Shown: positions 10,801 through 22,800 of the stretch, piece by piece
How positions within the stretch are numbered: position 1 is the first letter of the stretch
How the letters are laid out: every line of letters begins with the position of its first letter
Assembly (NCBI GenBank): GCA_030141605.1
Contig: JAQGDQ010000360.1
Location: 80,001 to 120,000 of the forward strand
From: Tubiluchus corallicola
Lineage: Eukaryota; Priapulida; Priapulimorpha; Priapulimorphida; Tubiluchidae
DNA length: 40,000 nt
Direction of reading: 5' to 3'
Position numbers and translations under genes: made by a program
The notes under the pieces: model-generated
Databases searched by the model: none
Told to the model about the DNA's origin: nothing
Seen by the model: the letters and a program-made list of their open reading frames with translations, nothing else

Positions 10801-11115
10801 TGGAAAATAGAAACTTTTGGACTAATTTGACTGGATCTTGCGAAATTGAAATCACTTAATAAGGCAATGAGAGAAATCGTGGCATTTGAAAACCTGTTAA
10901 CTTCAACATATGTGGATTCACCTTTCATGCTGCACCCGGAAATTAATTTTGTTGGGGAGGGGGGTGTAAGAGGATAGAATAGCTCTTCCGTTTAAAGTCT
11001 CTATTCAGAGAATTTTTTCGATGAGTGTCCAGTCTTGTAACACATATTAATGTTAAGCAGGCCATTGAATGCTGCTTGCAGAACACAGAACTAAATAAAG
11101 TAATAATCATCTTAC

Positions 11116-11273
11116 CTGTTGCTAGTAAATGTTGTTGTTGTTATGTCCAGTGATATTCTCATTTCAGAAGCAAGTTTCTTAAAGGGTACAGAAAACGTTG
11201 TTAGCTGAACAGTATCTCCATATAGAAGCCATACAGACCATAACAGCACTAACAATGCTAAATGAAGTTTCAT
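11116..11273 (-). CDS. First coding exon of a secreted protein (signal peptide exon), minus strand
   Basis: ATG at 11273 opens 52 codons and two bases, ending at a consensus donor AACAG|GTAAGA. The peptide starts MKLHLALLVLLWSVWLLYGD, a clear n-region and hydrophobic core, then TVQLTTFSVPFKKLASEMRI and SLDITTTTFTSN. The exon ends in phase 2. It lies 6 kb upstream, on the same strand, of the AVIT-like terminal exon and 2.5 kb head-to-head from the TTLL start. Joining it directly to the AVIT-like exon would break the frame (phase 2 against phase 0), so a connecting exon is needed or these are different genes. I do not recognise the mature sequence. Confidence 0.62.
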
Positions 11274-12887
11274 ATTAATGCTTCGGAAGTTGCAAAGTAT
11301 TAATTATAAAATCAAATTATTATCATTTTTGTGACGACTGTAGGTTGCAGCTGATTAACGGTTATAATTAAGTCTGTTAAATAATTGTGCTGAATTAAAG
11401 CCACTGTGTTGAAAACTTACCTTAATGCAGTTGAGTGGAGATATTTTATTCGTGTTGTTTTATTTTATTAACATGTTAAAAAGTTTATTTATCATCATTA
11501 CAACTAAAAGGTTGAATTACAGCACAGCGTAAAATTACAAAATATAAAATTGTTAAAAAGAACAAGCAACGTGGAACATATAGTGACAAGCACTACTATA
11601 CTGTTACAAGATACATGAACGAAATAAATTAAAATTAAATGAGTCGAAACTTAAATTTTTAAAAATTAAATAAGCCTATTCTTGAATTAACAAAGAACAA
11701 GAAAAAGTAGGTTTCACGAAAATCGCCTTAAAATTATATTACTTTAAGCAACGTTATGTATATATCGTATTCGTGTTAAAAGAAATTTTTGTTTGTCTTC
11801 ATTTTAAATTTCCGGCAATACTGTTCCGAAGTCGCCATACATGACGTCATATACGCACAACGTAAATCAAGGGAAAAAAAGGAAATGCTAAATTATGTCC
11901 CAAAAATGTCTTTCAATTTAATTACTGCACGACTGCATATAACTTTGCACCCTGTGCAATAATACTGAAACTGTGTCATCATGATCTTAGCAATATTTGA
12001 AGCTTTACCGATATCATCTTTTCTATTATCAAACAATATGTGACTTAGATACTTGAGAAATGGACAACAGAGTATTAAAGCTAATTGGTAACATTATTGC
12101 TCATATTTATTCGTGGTCTCACGTCTATGTCAGACATACATTGAGCTCATAATCACGGAAACCAATAACTTGGTGATTTAACGTGTTTTGGCAGTTTTGA
12201 AGATTTTCAACTAACATGGAGCACTACTATTTGTGTGAATGTACCCTAATGAATATACCGGTTGTCTTACGCAGCGTGAAGCTAATTTGTTTGGAGCCTG
12301 GACACAGTGGGACAAGCCTGTTCCGAAGTTGACAAGCCGTGATCATTGTTAATTAAAAGTTACATAGTTTCCCACAATGACAAACACTAGGACCTGCATA
12401 CGAATTCAGCCTATCTATAAAATCAGTACTGGCTTTCTTATAAAGTCAGTAATTCATTAGCATAGCCTTAGGGTCAATGACTCTTCACTCTTCACAACAC
12501 AGTAACATGTCTACATTCCTCCCTATCTCTTCCTGGAGCCCCCAATTTGTTCATCTGCCTCGAGGCTGCCTAGTTATGAAAGTCAGGTGACTTTGATTTC
12601 TCAAGCTCTGGGTGCAACTCTCCTTGGGCTGGTGGCTATTTCCTCAAACTTCAACTCAAACTCAAATTACAAATAATAAGAATTTTCGTCCCAGGTTTTC
12701 CAAATAAATTACAAAACAATGACTCCTATCTAATGTCACCACATGCCTCTGCTCGTACTAAGCAAACTGGTATTTAAGTTGCACCCTTATTTAAGCAATA
12801 ATGTTTTAATAATGATCTTTTCTACTAGAAAAATTTTGCACGTCCTTCCATGTCAACTGATGCATACAGTGTAAGCTCCTACCGACC
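11274..12887. other. Shared upstream region of the two divergent genes
   Basis: AT-rich. It contains the second copy of an interspersed repeat at 11728-11905 (see 3225-3415). I see no exon or clear core promoter. Confidence 0.45.
11728..11905. repeat. Interspersed repeat, copy 2 (partner 3225-3415)
   Basis: Matches 3225-3415 in the same orientation, including TATATATCGTATTCGTGTT-type sequence, AATTTCCGGCAATACTGTTC, and ATACGCACAACGTAAATCA. Confidence 0.75.
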
Positions 12888-13157
12888 TGATAAATAAAAG
12901 TTCCATCAAACACGTTTTCACCTCATGGCGTTTCACCCATCCGTGTAGTTCACAGTTTTACCGTCAGGGCAGCACTATAGATAACAGCTAAAACATGTAA
13001 GAATAACAGAAAACAGTTCATTCGTACATATCTTTAAGTCGGAGACAAAGTTCAAGTTTTTCGAATTTTGGGCAAAATTTAGGATCCAGTCTAATCTCTT
13101 CCATATTTACATAAACCAATAAAAACAGTTCGCTACGTTTTTGAAAAGGAAGTACAT
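12888..13157. repeat. Interspersed repeat with a TTA/TTG tail, copy 1 (partner 31769-32045)
   Basis: AAAGTTCCATCAAACACG, CATGGCGTTTCACCCATCCG, GACAAAGTTCAAGTTTTTCG and ATTTTGGGCAAAATT recur in the same order and orientation near 31.8-32.0 kb. In both places the unit runs into a (TTA)n-type microsatellite, as expected for a retroposon 3' tail. Confidence 0.85.
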
Positions 13158-13204
13158 ATTGTTATTGTTGTTGTTGTTGTTATTACTATTATTGCTATTA
13201 TTGC

Positions 13205-13301
<97 letters not shown>

Positions 13302-13375
13302 ATTGTCACTATTACTATCATTACTATTACTAATATTATTTCTATTGCTACTACTACTACTATACTATTAATATT
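13158..13375. repeat. (TTA/TTG)n microsatellite
   Basis: TTATTG, TTATTA and TTGTTG runs directly after the repeat at 12888-13157. Poly-Leu and poly-Ile frames here are artefacts. Confidence 0.95.
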
Positions 13376-13760
13376 TCTACTATCATTATCATTATCACCT
13401 TTTTGATACGTATAATATCACTTATGCAGTAAAACATACATAATTTACATAGTAGTTAATTCTGTAGTTAACAAATAACGTAATGCTTAATTAGTTAGTG
13501 ATTACAATAACATATACAGTCTACCTAGAGTGAACAAGATCAGTAGCAACTTAGAAGACATAACACGTTAAAATTCAGCCATGCAAAATGTGTCATCGCA
13601 CCTGAGTTCGTTTACCCCAGTGTGACAAAACGCCAGCATGTAATCTGAACTGCAATCACATTAGTTTTCACTGTTTATGGTCGGTATTCCAGACACGTAG
13701 AATGTCTTCAACTTCATATATCAAAGTCTTAGACTATATCAAAGCTAAACTACTGTAGAT

Positions 13761-13827
13761 ATGTGGTGTTTAGAAGTTGTTTTATCTTGCTGTGTTGTTT
13801 TATCACTACTCAATGGGCTGCTAGCCG
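13761..13827 (+). CDS. TTLL gene exon 1: start codon and signal peptide
   Basis: The ATG at 13761 is the only in-frame start; an in-frame TAA lies at 13746. The 22 codons begin MWCLEVVLSC, continue with a hydrophobic core (CVVLSLL) and end NGLLA, a typical signal-peptidase boundary. One base remains before the donor G|GTAAGT (phase 1). It joins the AA at the start of exon 2 to make GAA, giving LLA-EYDGR. A short coding exon with a consensus donor and matching phase is good evidence, but an alternative upstream first exon cannot be excluded. Intron 1 (13828-15530) holds a LINE fragment and a TTAA element. Confidence 0.72.
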
Positions 13828-16800
13828 GTAAGTTAGCTATAATTTTGTAACTACCTTTTTCACTCTCAAAAAATGCAGTGACCGGAGTGCTTGCGCATGT
13901 GCAGGTTATGACGTAATACTAAATTATTCATAAACATAGATATAGACATAAACATCTTTATTGGTGATATAACGTACACATGAGATATATGAAATTCGTA
14001 CGTGAGATATATGAAATTTGTTGTTTCAACTTTGCTCAGATTAGTAAAAAGCAATGAGAGCAACAAATTCTCAACTATAAAATAAATTAAACTTTACATA
14101 CAAATAATCTATATATATAATAATACATAAAATAAATCTAAATGGTACAATTTAAAAAAAGCTTGAAAAAATTAAAAATTGTTTAGAGTTTTAGCTACCA
14201 TTGAATGTTTTGATTGAAATGGCTGCTTTCACAACTGAGAGTTTAAAGTGAAAACTCTTGAGAGGGTAAATTTAATCTTACTTCGTGTGAGAGAAACTTA
14301 AATTCTTCATGTAGAGGATGAAAGTACCAGCCATAATTCTCTTTAGCATCTTCAGTAACATTTTATTACACAAGACAGTATCGTAAATTATCAGATGTTA
14401 TTTATTCCTACCAACGAGCTTAATACATTTTCGGGGTCTTTCTCAATCTTAAGCCAGTTAGCAAACATATGAAAACAGGCCACGTTATAGTAGTTCAGAA
14501 CGGAAGAGATTATTGTTTTATAAAACATGATAATTAGTGAGTTATCAACATTAAAGGAAGACAGGATGATTCTCCATATCATATACTCTTCCTTTTTCTA
14601 ATACACTAAAAATATACATTTCAATGCAATTAATACTGCAAAACCCACTTCTGATAATTAAATAATAGATTAAATACTTAATTAATAAGGGCGAACTCAA
14701 CTATTGATGACTTCACAAGCTAACATAATTTTCAACAATATTCCAACAATATCAAACTATTCCACGAACGTGTTGCACGTGTTTGTCAAAGCAAAAATTG
14801 AAGTACTGTAAGATAAAAGATTCAGCGTATTATACTAAAACTCGGCAAGTTTTAAGATAAAAATCCAAGCTTCAGTTTTTCTCACGCATGAGCTGTCGAA
14901 GGTCTGCAGTTCGTCTGAGACTAACACACATGAACTTAGAGGTACAGCACCTGGTTTTTCTGCAATGCGTTTCCGAAATGCAGGCGCTAGAGCCCGTCTA
15001 AGTAACGAATAGCAAAATGCATGTAATAATTCTTCCACGTAAGTTATTTTTGAAAAAATACTTTGTTTTCTTTCAATATTGTAAAAAGCAGATTGTTTTG
15101 ATCTGCAGTTTAAGGTTTGGTCCTGTTTGGCTTTAAGAATTATAAAATTACTTTGCAATAAAAAGAGGGCTTTAACAACAAGAACAACAATAATAATTAT
15201 TATTTTTATTATAATAATAATAAGGCTTCAAAGCAAACAACAAGTCACTCAGGGTTTTGGGTTTATTTTACTGTCATCACTTAAACTTAGAATAATATAA
15301 TATAGGAATTGGTTAGTAATTAGCCCACTGTTAATTAGATTTTAATCTATTATTTAATAATCAGAAACGCTTTTGCAGTATTGATTCTGTTAAGATGTAC
15401 ACATTTTAGCACAATTGAAAATGGGGTAGGATATAAAAAACAGCCTGTCCTCCATTAACCTTATTCTCTAAGCATCTGTTTAGAACTCAATCATTTTTCA
15501 CGAAGTTCACTAATGTATCCTGCTTTTCAGAATACGATGGTAGAGTTTGGACTGATGTACCAGGTCCTGGTAGAACTATGGCTGCGCTCTGGAATGACTC
15601 ACTGACTGACCAATGTCCTCGGATAATACCTGCACTCATTCCCAGCCTCTTCACCAACGTTGCACCTGTAATCAACTTTGGTGTAATTGGGCAGATAGGT
15701 ATGAAACAAACGACACTTTGTTTCTTAGATTTTGATTACGCCATTCACTTCGAATTGATACTAGAAGATGACGCCATTTTAGGCTGCAGACAATACTGTG
15801 CACCCTGAATTTCTTATTTACAAAGTCTATTCAGAAAATCGTGGTTACTTTTACTTTGCGGTAGCTTAAAAGAAGACAGAATGATTTTTCATGTACTATT
15901 CCATTTTCAAGTACGCAAAAAGTGTACATTTTAACACCAATAATACTGCAAAAGCGTTTTTGATAGTTAAATGATAGATTAAAAAGCTTAATTTACGGCG
16001 GGCGAGCCCAACTATTGATGACATCGCAAACTAACATAATTTTCAACTGCAAAAATATTCCAGGAGCGTGTTACACGTGTTTGCGAAAGCGAAAATTGAA
16101 GTACAGTGCTACTGTACGATATTCAGTGTGTTGTATTAAAGCTAGACAAGTTTTGAGATAAAAATTCCAATTTCAAACTTAGCGCTGTGATGAGCTGTCG
16201 ACGTATGTAGTTTGTCACAAACTAACACATCTGAACTGAGAGATATGACCAGCGCCTGTTTTTTGTGCAGTGAGTTTCCGAAATACAGCTGCTAGTGCCC
16301 GTCTAACTAGCAAAGGGCGAAATGTATGTAACAGCGAAGAACTAGTGACGCGAACGTGATACTGTGTTTGTATGGTAATAATTCTTTCACGTAAGTCATT
16401 CTTAAAAAACGATTACGTTTCCTTTCAATATTTTAAAAAGTAGATTGATTTGACCTACGGTTTAAGATTGCGTCAGATTTTCCTTTAAGTCACAGTTATT
16501 GAAATGTACTGCTTTGAATATATTTGAGCAGTTGAGTAGCTCTTTCTGGAATCAGGTACCTTAAATATATTACCTGAAATGTTGAATCTATCCTAGGCTT
16601 TCTGTCATTTGCAGTTGGCGAGTTGCCAAGTTTCGTGAGGAAAAAACTGAGGTGGAGGTTCAGCGAGCGTTCTAAGATTGCAGGCAAAACCTTCATACAG
16701 AAAATGCTACTGAATTCAAATTTTCATTTAACAAGTAAGTCTCAAAACAGCTGCATTGTTTTTCATTTATAATTGGTCGAAATTATAGATTTTAGATTCA

Positions 16801-19800
16801 GATTTATTTCTCACAAATGTACATTCAATGATACGAAACAATAATTACAAAATGCTATCCCAAAAAATTAATTGCTTACAATAAAATGCTTCAAAGTGTG
16901 TTGAAACAAAATCTTGTAAGCACAACATTGATAGTGAGAGAAGGCAAGGCAAGGCAAGGCAGGCTTTAAAATTAGGGTGTGTATAGAGAAGAATGTGATT
17001 AGAGGGGCAGGTTAGTCAAAGGAGGTTAAGTAACTTAATACGTACATTATATACAAGAAACAGCGAGAGAAATTACATTATTCGGATATACATAATACAT
17101 ATATTATACGTTATGCACTGCTCATTAAAATATACATAAGTGTTCGGCAGATTTCTCTCTGCTTGCCCTTCAATTTAATGTTGTCCTTATTTATGATTGC
17201 CTGTCAAATTTGGCTTCGTTGCATGCATTTTGTAGGTGAGCCAATCACACGTTTTTAGTCTACTCGTGAAAATGAGTGAAGAACATGTTTTTGGAAGTTA
17301 AGAATATGTGTGTGTGCGTGCATGCGTGCGTACGTACGTACGTGTGTGTGTAATGTTTAATAAATTGTATAACACACACACACACACACACATACACACA
17401 CACACACACACACATATGCACGAAGGCACACACACACTCACACATACACATATATATTTATTTATAACATATATACATATGATACAATGTATTGTGCATA
17501 ATTAACTTGCTAATGCGTCTCAAGATTCTTACTGGAGATAAAAAATGTATATGGCTTTACCAGTAACTCCACTCCACTCCAGTCCACTCCAATCCACTCT
17601 ATGCTTTATAATTTGTTTATATTTTCCAGCTGCCGGAAAAAGTTGGCTGGTTTATTCTTGTGCCAATGTCCACAAACAACATTGGCCAGACTTACAGCAA
17701 AAGTACAAGAAAGTAAGTAAATTACCGAGTTCATGTGTTCAACAGATGAACTGATGAACATTTTTTCAAATGTTTGTCGAGGTATTGAAAAGGTAATTTC
17801 GTTATTTTCATTGCAAATAAGCAAGAAGCTGACAAATAAACCAAACTTTCAAACAGGTAGGCATGCAAAAGACTAGCAGCGAAGCACACGGACAAACTAA
17901 ACAACAAGTGATACATGAATGGACAGATGAGCATGTGGACAGACAGGCAGACTGACAGTCAAATATCTTGGTTATATAATATGCACTAATCTAAGCGACT
18001 GTGACATTCAAAACCAAATTAATCTTTTTTATATAGGGATTAGCTCTTTCATAAGGAAGTTTTCTCTGTTCAGATGATGTTGAAATCGTGCTATTTAAGA
18101 GTTACTGCTGCAACGTTTATTGTATGTCTTTATGGACTAATTATAGTAATGGTGTGATAAATAAGTTGCGTACTGCATACAAGAATGTGACCAGAAAACT
18201 GCTTTGATTAAAATACGATTGCAGTGCTTCTGGCATGTGTGTAAACCTATCTACGATTGCAGTACTTCTGGCATGTGTGTAAGCCTATCTGGCATGTGTG
18301 TAAACCTATCTACGATTGCAGTACTTCTGGCATGTGCGTAAACCTATTTACGATTGCAGTGCTTTTGACAAGTGTGTAAACCTATCTACGATTGCAGTGC
18401 TTCTGGCATGTGTGTAAACCTATCTATGATTGCAGTGCTTCTGGCGCATGTGTAAACCTACCTACGATTGCAGTACTTCTGGCGTGTGTGTAAGCCTATC
18501 TGGCATGTGTGTAAACCTATCTACGATTGCAGTACTTCTGGCATGTGCGTAAACCTATTTACGATTGCAGTGCTTTTGACAAGTGTGTAAACCTATCTAC
18601 GATTGCAGTGCTTCTGGCATGTGTGTAAACCTATCTATGATTGCAGTGCTTCTGGCGCATGTGTAAACCTACCTACGATTGCAGTGCTTCTGACATGTGT
18701 GTAAACCTATCTACGATTGCAGTGCTTCTGACATGTGAGTAAACCTATCTATAATTGCAGTACTTCTGACATGTGTGTAAACATACCTACGATTGCAGTA
18801 CTTCTGACATGTGTGTAAACCTACCTACAGTTGTAGTGCTTCTGACATGTGTGTAAACCTATCTATGATTGCAGTGCTTCTGACATGTGTGTAAACCCAT
18901 CTGCGATTGCAGTGCTTCTGGCATGTGTGTAAACCTACCTACGATTGCAGTGTTTCTGACATGTGTGTAAACCTATCTACGATTGCAGTGCTTCTGACAT
19001 GTGTGTAAACCTATCTACGATTGCAGTACTTCTGGCATGTGTGTAAACCCATCTGCGATTGCAGTGCTTCTGGCATGTGTGTAAACCTACCTACGATTGC
19101 AGTGCTTCTGGCATGTGTGTAAACCTACCTACGATTGCAGTGTTTCTGACATGTGTGTAAACCTATCTACGATTGCAGTGCTTCTGGCATGTGAGTAAAC
19201 CTATCTACGATTGCAGTGCTTCTGACATGTGTGTAAGCCTATCTACGATTGCAGTACATCTAGCATGTATGTAAACCTATCTACGATTGCAGTGCTTCTG
19301 GCATGTGTGTAAACTTATCTACGATTGCAGTGCTTCTGACATGTGTGTAAACCTATCTACGATTGCAGTGCTTCTGACATGTGTGTAAACCTATCTACGA
19401 TTGCAGTGCGTCTGACATGTGTGTAAACCTACCTACGATTGCAGTGTTTCTGACATGTGTGTAAACCTACCTACAGTTGTAGTACTTCTGACATGTGTGT
19501 AAACCTATCTATGATTGCAGTGCTTCTGACATGTGTGTAAACCCATCTGCGATTGCAGTGCTTCTGGCATGTGTGTAAACCTACCTACGATTGCAGTGTT
19601 TCTGACATGTGTGTAAACCTATCTACGATTGCAGTGCGTCTGACATGTAAGTAAACCTATCTATAATTGCAGTACTTCTGACATGTGTGTAAACATACCT
19701 ACGATTGCAGTACTTCTGACATGTGTGTAAACCTACCTACAATTGCAGTACTTCTGACATGTGTGTAAACCTACCTACCATTGCAGTACTTCTGACACGT

Positions 19801-22800
19801 GTGTAAACCTACCTACGATTGCAGTGTTTCTGACATGTGTAAACCTATCTACATTTCAGTCATATTCGCAGAAGATCCTGTTATAGCGTTCGAAATAGGC
19901 TACTACTGTACACTGTACAATAGTATTATAATTGCTATGATTAACTCACATTGACGTGTCAAATCTTACTTTTTTGTGTAATTGAAGAATGAAATATTGC
20001 ATAATTAGTTTCTAAAATTTTTTTAGCTGTTAATTTACTAAAATTGTATTTACAATTAATTCTTGTAATTTTTATTTCATTTTGATACTGTATTTGTACT
20101 TATGTGGTCTAAGTTACCGGAATAAGAATTTGAATTGAATTGAGTTGAATTGTAGGCACTAAGCTGGACTGGCCTGCAGCTAGACTTATGCCTGATTAAA
20201 AGGGGGCTCACCAAGGTTGAAGTTTCTCAAGGGGGGGGCGGATAACAGCTGCTTGTGTTTACAAGTTAATTTGTAAGCTTGATCTTTTTAACAAAACATG
20301 GTGTTCAACAAAATTTATAGGACACGAAGTGCAGATTGTGTGTTTCCCGGTTACGCACTGATTATAATCACACTGTGATTATAGCCTCGCGTCGTCACGC
20401 CACAGACTCCTAATGTCTTGAGGTGATGAGATGGTAGGCGACAATAAGCCTTTTCACAGTTTCGTTGTGCGCACGCGCAGTTGCTGTAGGTCAAATGTTA
20501 AGTCTACCACAGCAAAGTGTCTTAACAACAACCGTCACGTGAAGTGTGTGTAAAACAAAACCGTCTGCAGGAATCAGTTGAGTAACTTCAGTTATTTTGC
20601 TTGGACTTTACTTAATTATGCATTAGTCTGTGTGTAGAGTGATTTACAAGCAGGATCTTGCTAACGAGAAGTGAACTAGGTAAGGTTCTATCTAGCTGTT
20701 AAAACTTTCAGTATCACAACAGCATGGGCTGCCAGGCGTTATCAAGTGTACACAAGCGCACTGCCTGGTACAGTTAACCTTTCATCTTTCCACGATCATC
20801 ATCAATCACTGGAACTGTGAAAAGGCTTATTCTGTTGAACAATAAGTGTAATATCTCATCACAGAGTTCATGGTGCAACATTGGTGCTGATGCAAGTGGA
20901 TAAATAAGAGATACTTCGTATCCGAGTCGTCAAAATAAAAACGTTTTATAGTCTAATTTCATTTTCATTTTAGTTTAATCAGCTTCCCGGATCTAAACAA
21001 GAAGCCATGCGCAAAGACCGTTTCTGGAAGATCATGAAAAGCATGATGCTAAAACATGGAAGAGACTCATTTAACTTCGTACCACAAACGTTTCTCCTTC
21101 CTCACGAGTTGTTGGAGCTTTATAAAACCTGGAATGACAGTTCAACTGACAATTTGTGGATTTATAAACCGGTAAGATTATTAATAATTTTAATTATTGT
21201 TTATTTATTTATTAAAAGTTTATTTCTCTGCATAAAAATGCAATATAAAAGTTAAAATTGACACAAAAATTTAATAGCCGATAAGGTAATTATTAATTAA
21301 TTAGTCATAGTTGCTGCCTCATTTTGCCTCCCTGTGCTCACAAACTTTTATTTATATTCATTTATATTTCATTTATTTATTTTAGTTAAATATTCGTCTG
21401 GTGTTGCTATATAATATGTTCTTTGGTTATGTGGATGGACATTTATTTGTCCACAAATTTCAAAAATTGAGTGTCAATAAATTGAATTAAAATAAATTAA
21501 ATAAATTCTAGATATTCCGACAGAAACATGACAACTACTTGTTCCTTTAATATCTAATCTATTTAATTTAATCATAATCTTAATGTCAAAATGATTTTTA
21601 ATGATGGTACAAAACCCCCAATGAATTTAATTTTGATATCAAGCGTGAAATGCAGGAAATGTGAAAAAGTTGGAATACAGCCTAGATTTGAACCAGTGCT
21701 ATCTGCTTACAGAGCAGACGCCTTGGAAACCAGGCAAACATATTCCATACTGCTCAAAGCAGTCCAAAGTTTACCCCTTGTAAAATTCTGCTTGTGGTAA
21801 TTAATTTTAATAATCTTAATGTCAATATTATTATTAATAATGGTACAAAATTTTGATACCGAACTAGTGTTTTGCCGATTCAGTTTTGTGCATCTGTGTA
21901 AATACAAATTTGGATTGTTTTTCAGTATAAGATCCCTTTCTGTTGTCATTTCCATTCCTTTGTAGGTTTCTTCTGGCAGGGGGAAGGGAGTCAAAGTCAT
22001 CAACAGCTTAAACAGGCTGCCAAATAGTGAACTTATCATACAAAGGTTTGCCAGAAATAAAATAAGAACAAATATTGCTCTTTTATTTCCGTTTCTTTTC
22101 ATTACTATTATACGACTTTGCATGTCTTGTGTTTTTTAAAAAAATGACAGTTGTACACCATTCTATATATACTGATATACGGTATACTTAACGGTATAGG
22201 AAAAATATCATTTAAGAAACCAAATAAACTTATTGCTGCATGACTTGTTAAGGAGTCATGAATAAGTGAATAAAGAATGGTTGTGGTTAGTGACAAGGTA
22301 GACTCAAAAAAGTAATATTAGAGTTGGGAAGAAATAAGGGAGCAAATGAAACGACCACAGTGTATGTTTTAAATTATGTATTCAAAATAATATATAGAAT
22401 TGGCTTCCCATTCCATATATATATATATATACTAGTATGTATATATATATATATACTCATGTAAATATACATATATTTAAATGAACAAGATTAGATAAGA
22501 TTTCTTAAAATAATAAGATTAGAGTTAAAAATAAAATACATTTTAACTAACGACTATTTATACGTAGTTCCCTGAATTTCTTTTTTATAACTATTCATGA
22601 GGTGAATTAAATTGATTTTGTAAAATGACAGAAACGTTTCAACAGAAGTTAATACCACTGAATGCTTTATTGTAACAAAAGCAGCAAGTGCAGTAAAATG
22701 TTCCAAATGTCTTATAAAGTGGTTTAACCCGACTGTTCAGAGCACAGGTGAGTAAACAGACAGGTGACTAGCAGGTAACAACTGAAAGCTGGCCACAACT

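Noticed and set aside
18220-19855. CRISPR array
   Set aside because: Units are contiguous 38-bp repeats without unique spacers, inside an intron of a spliced eukaryotic gene.
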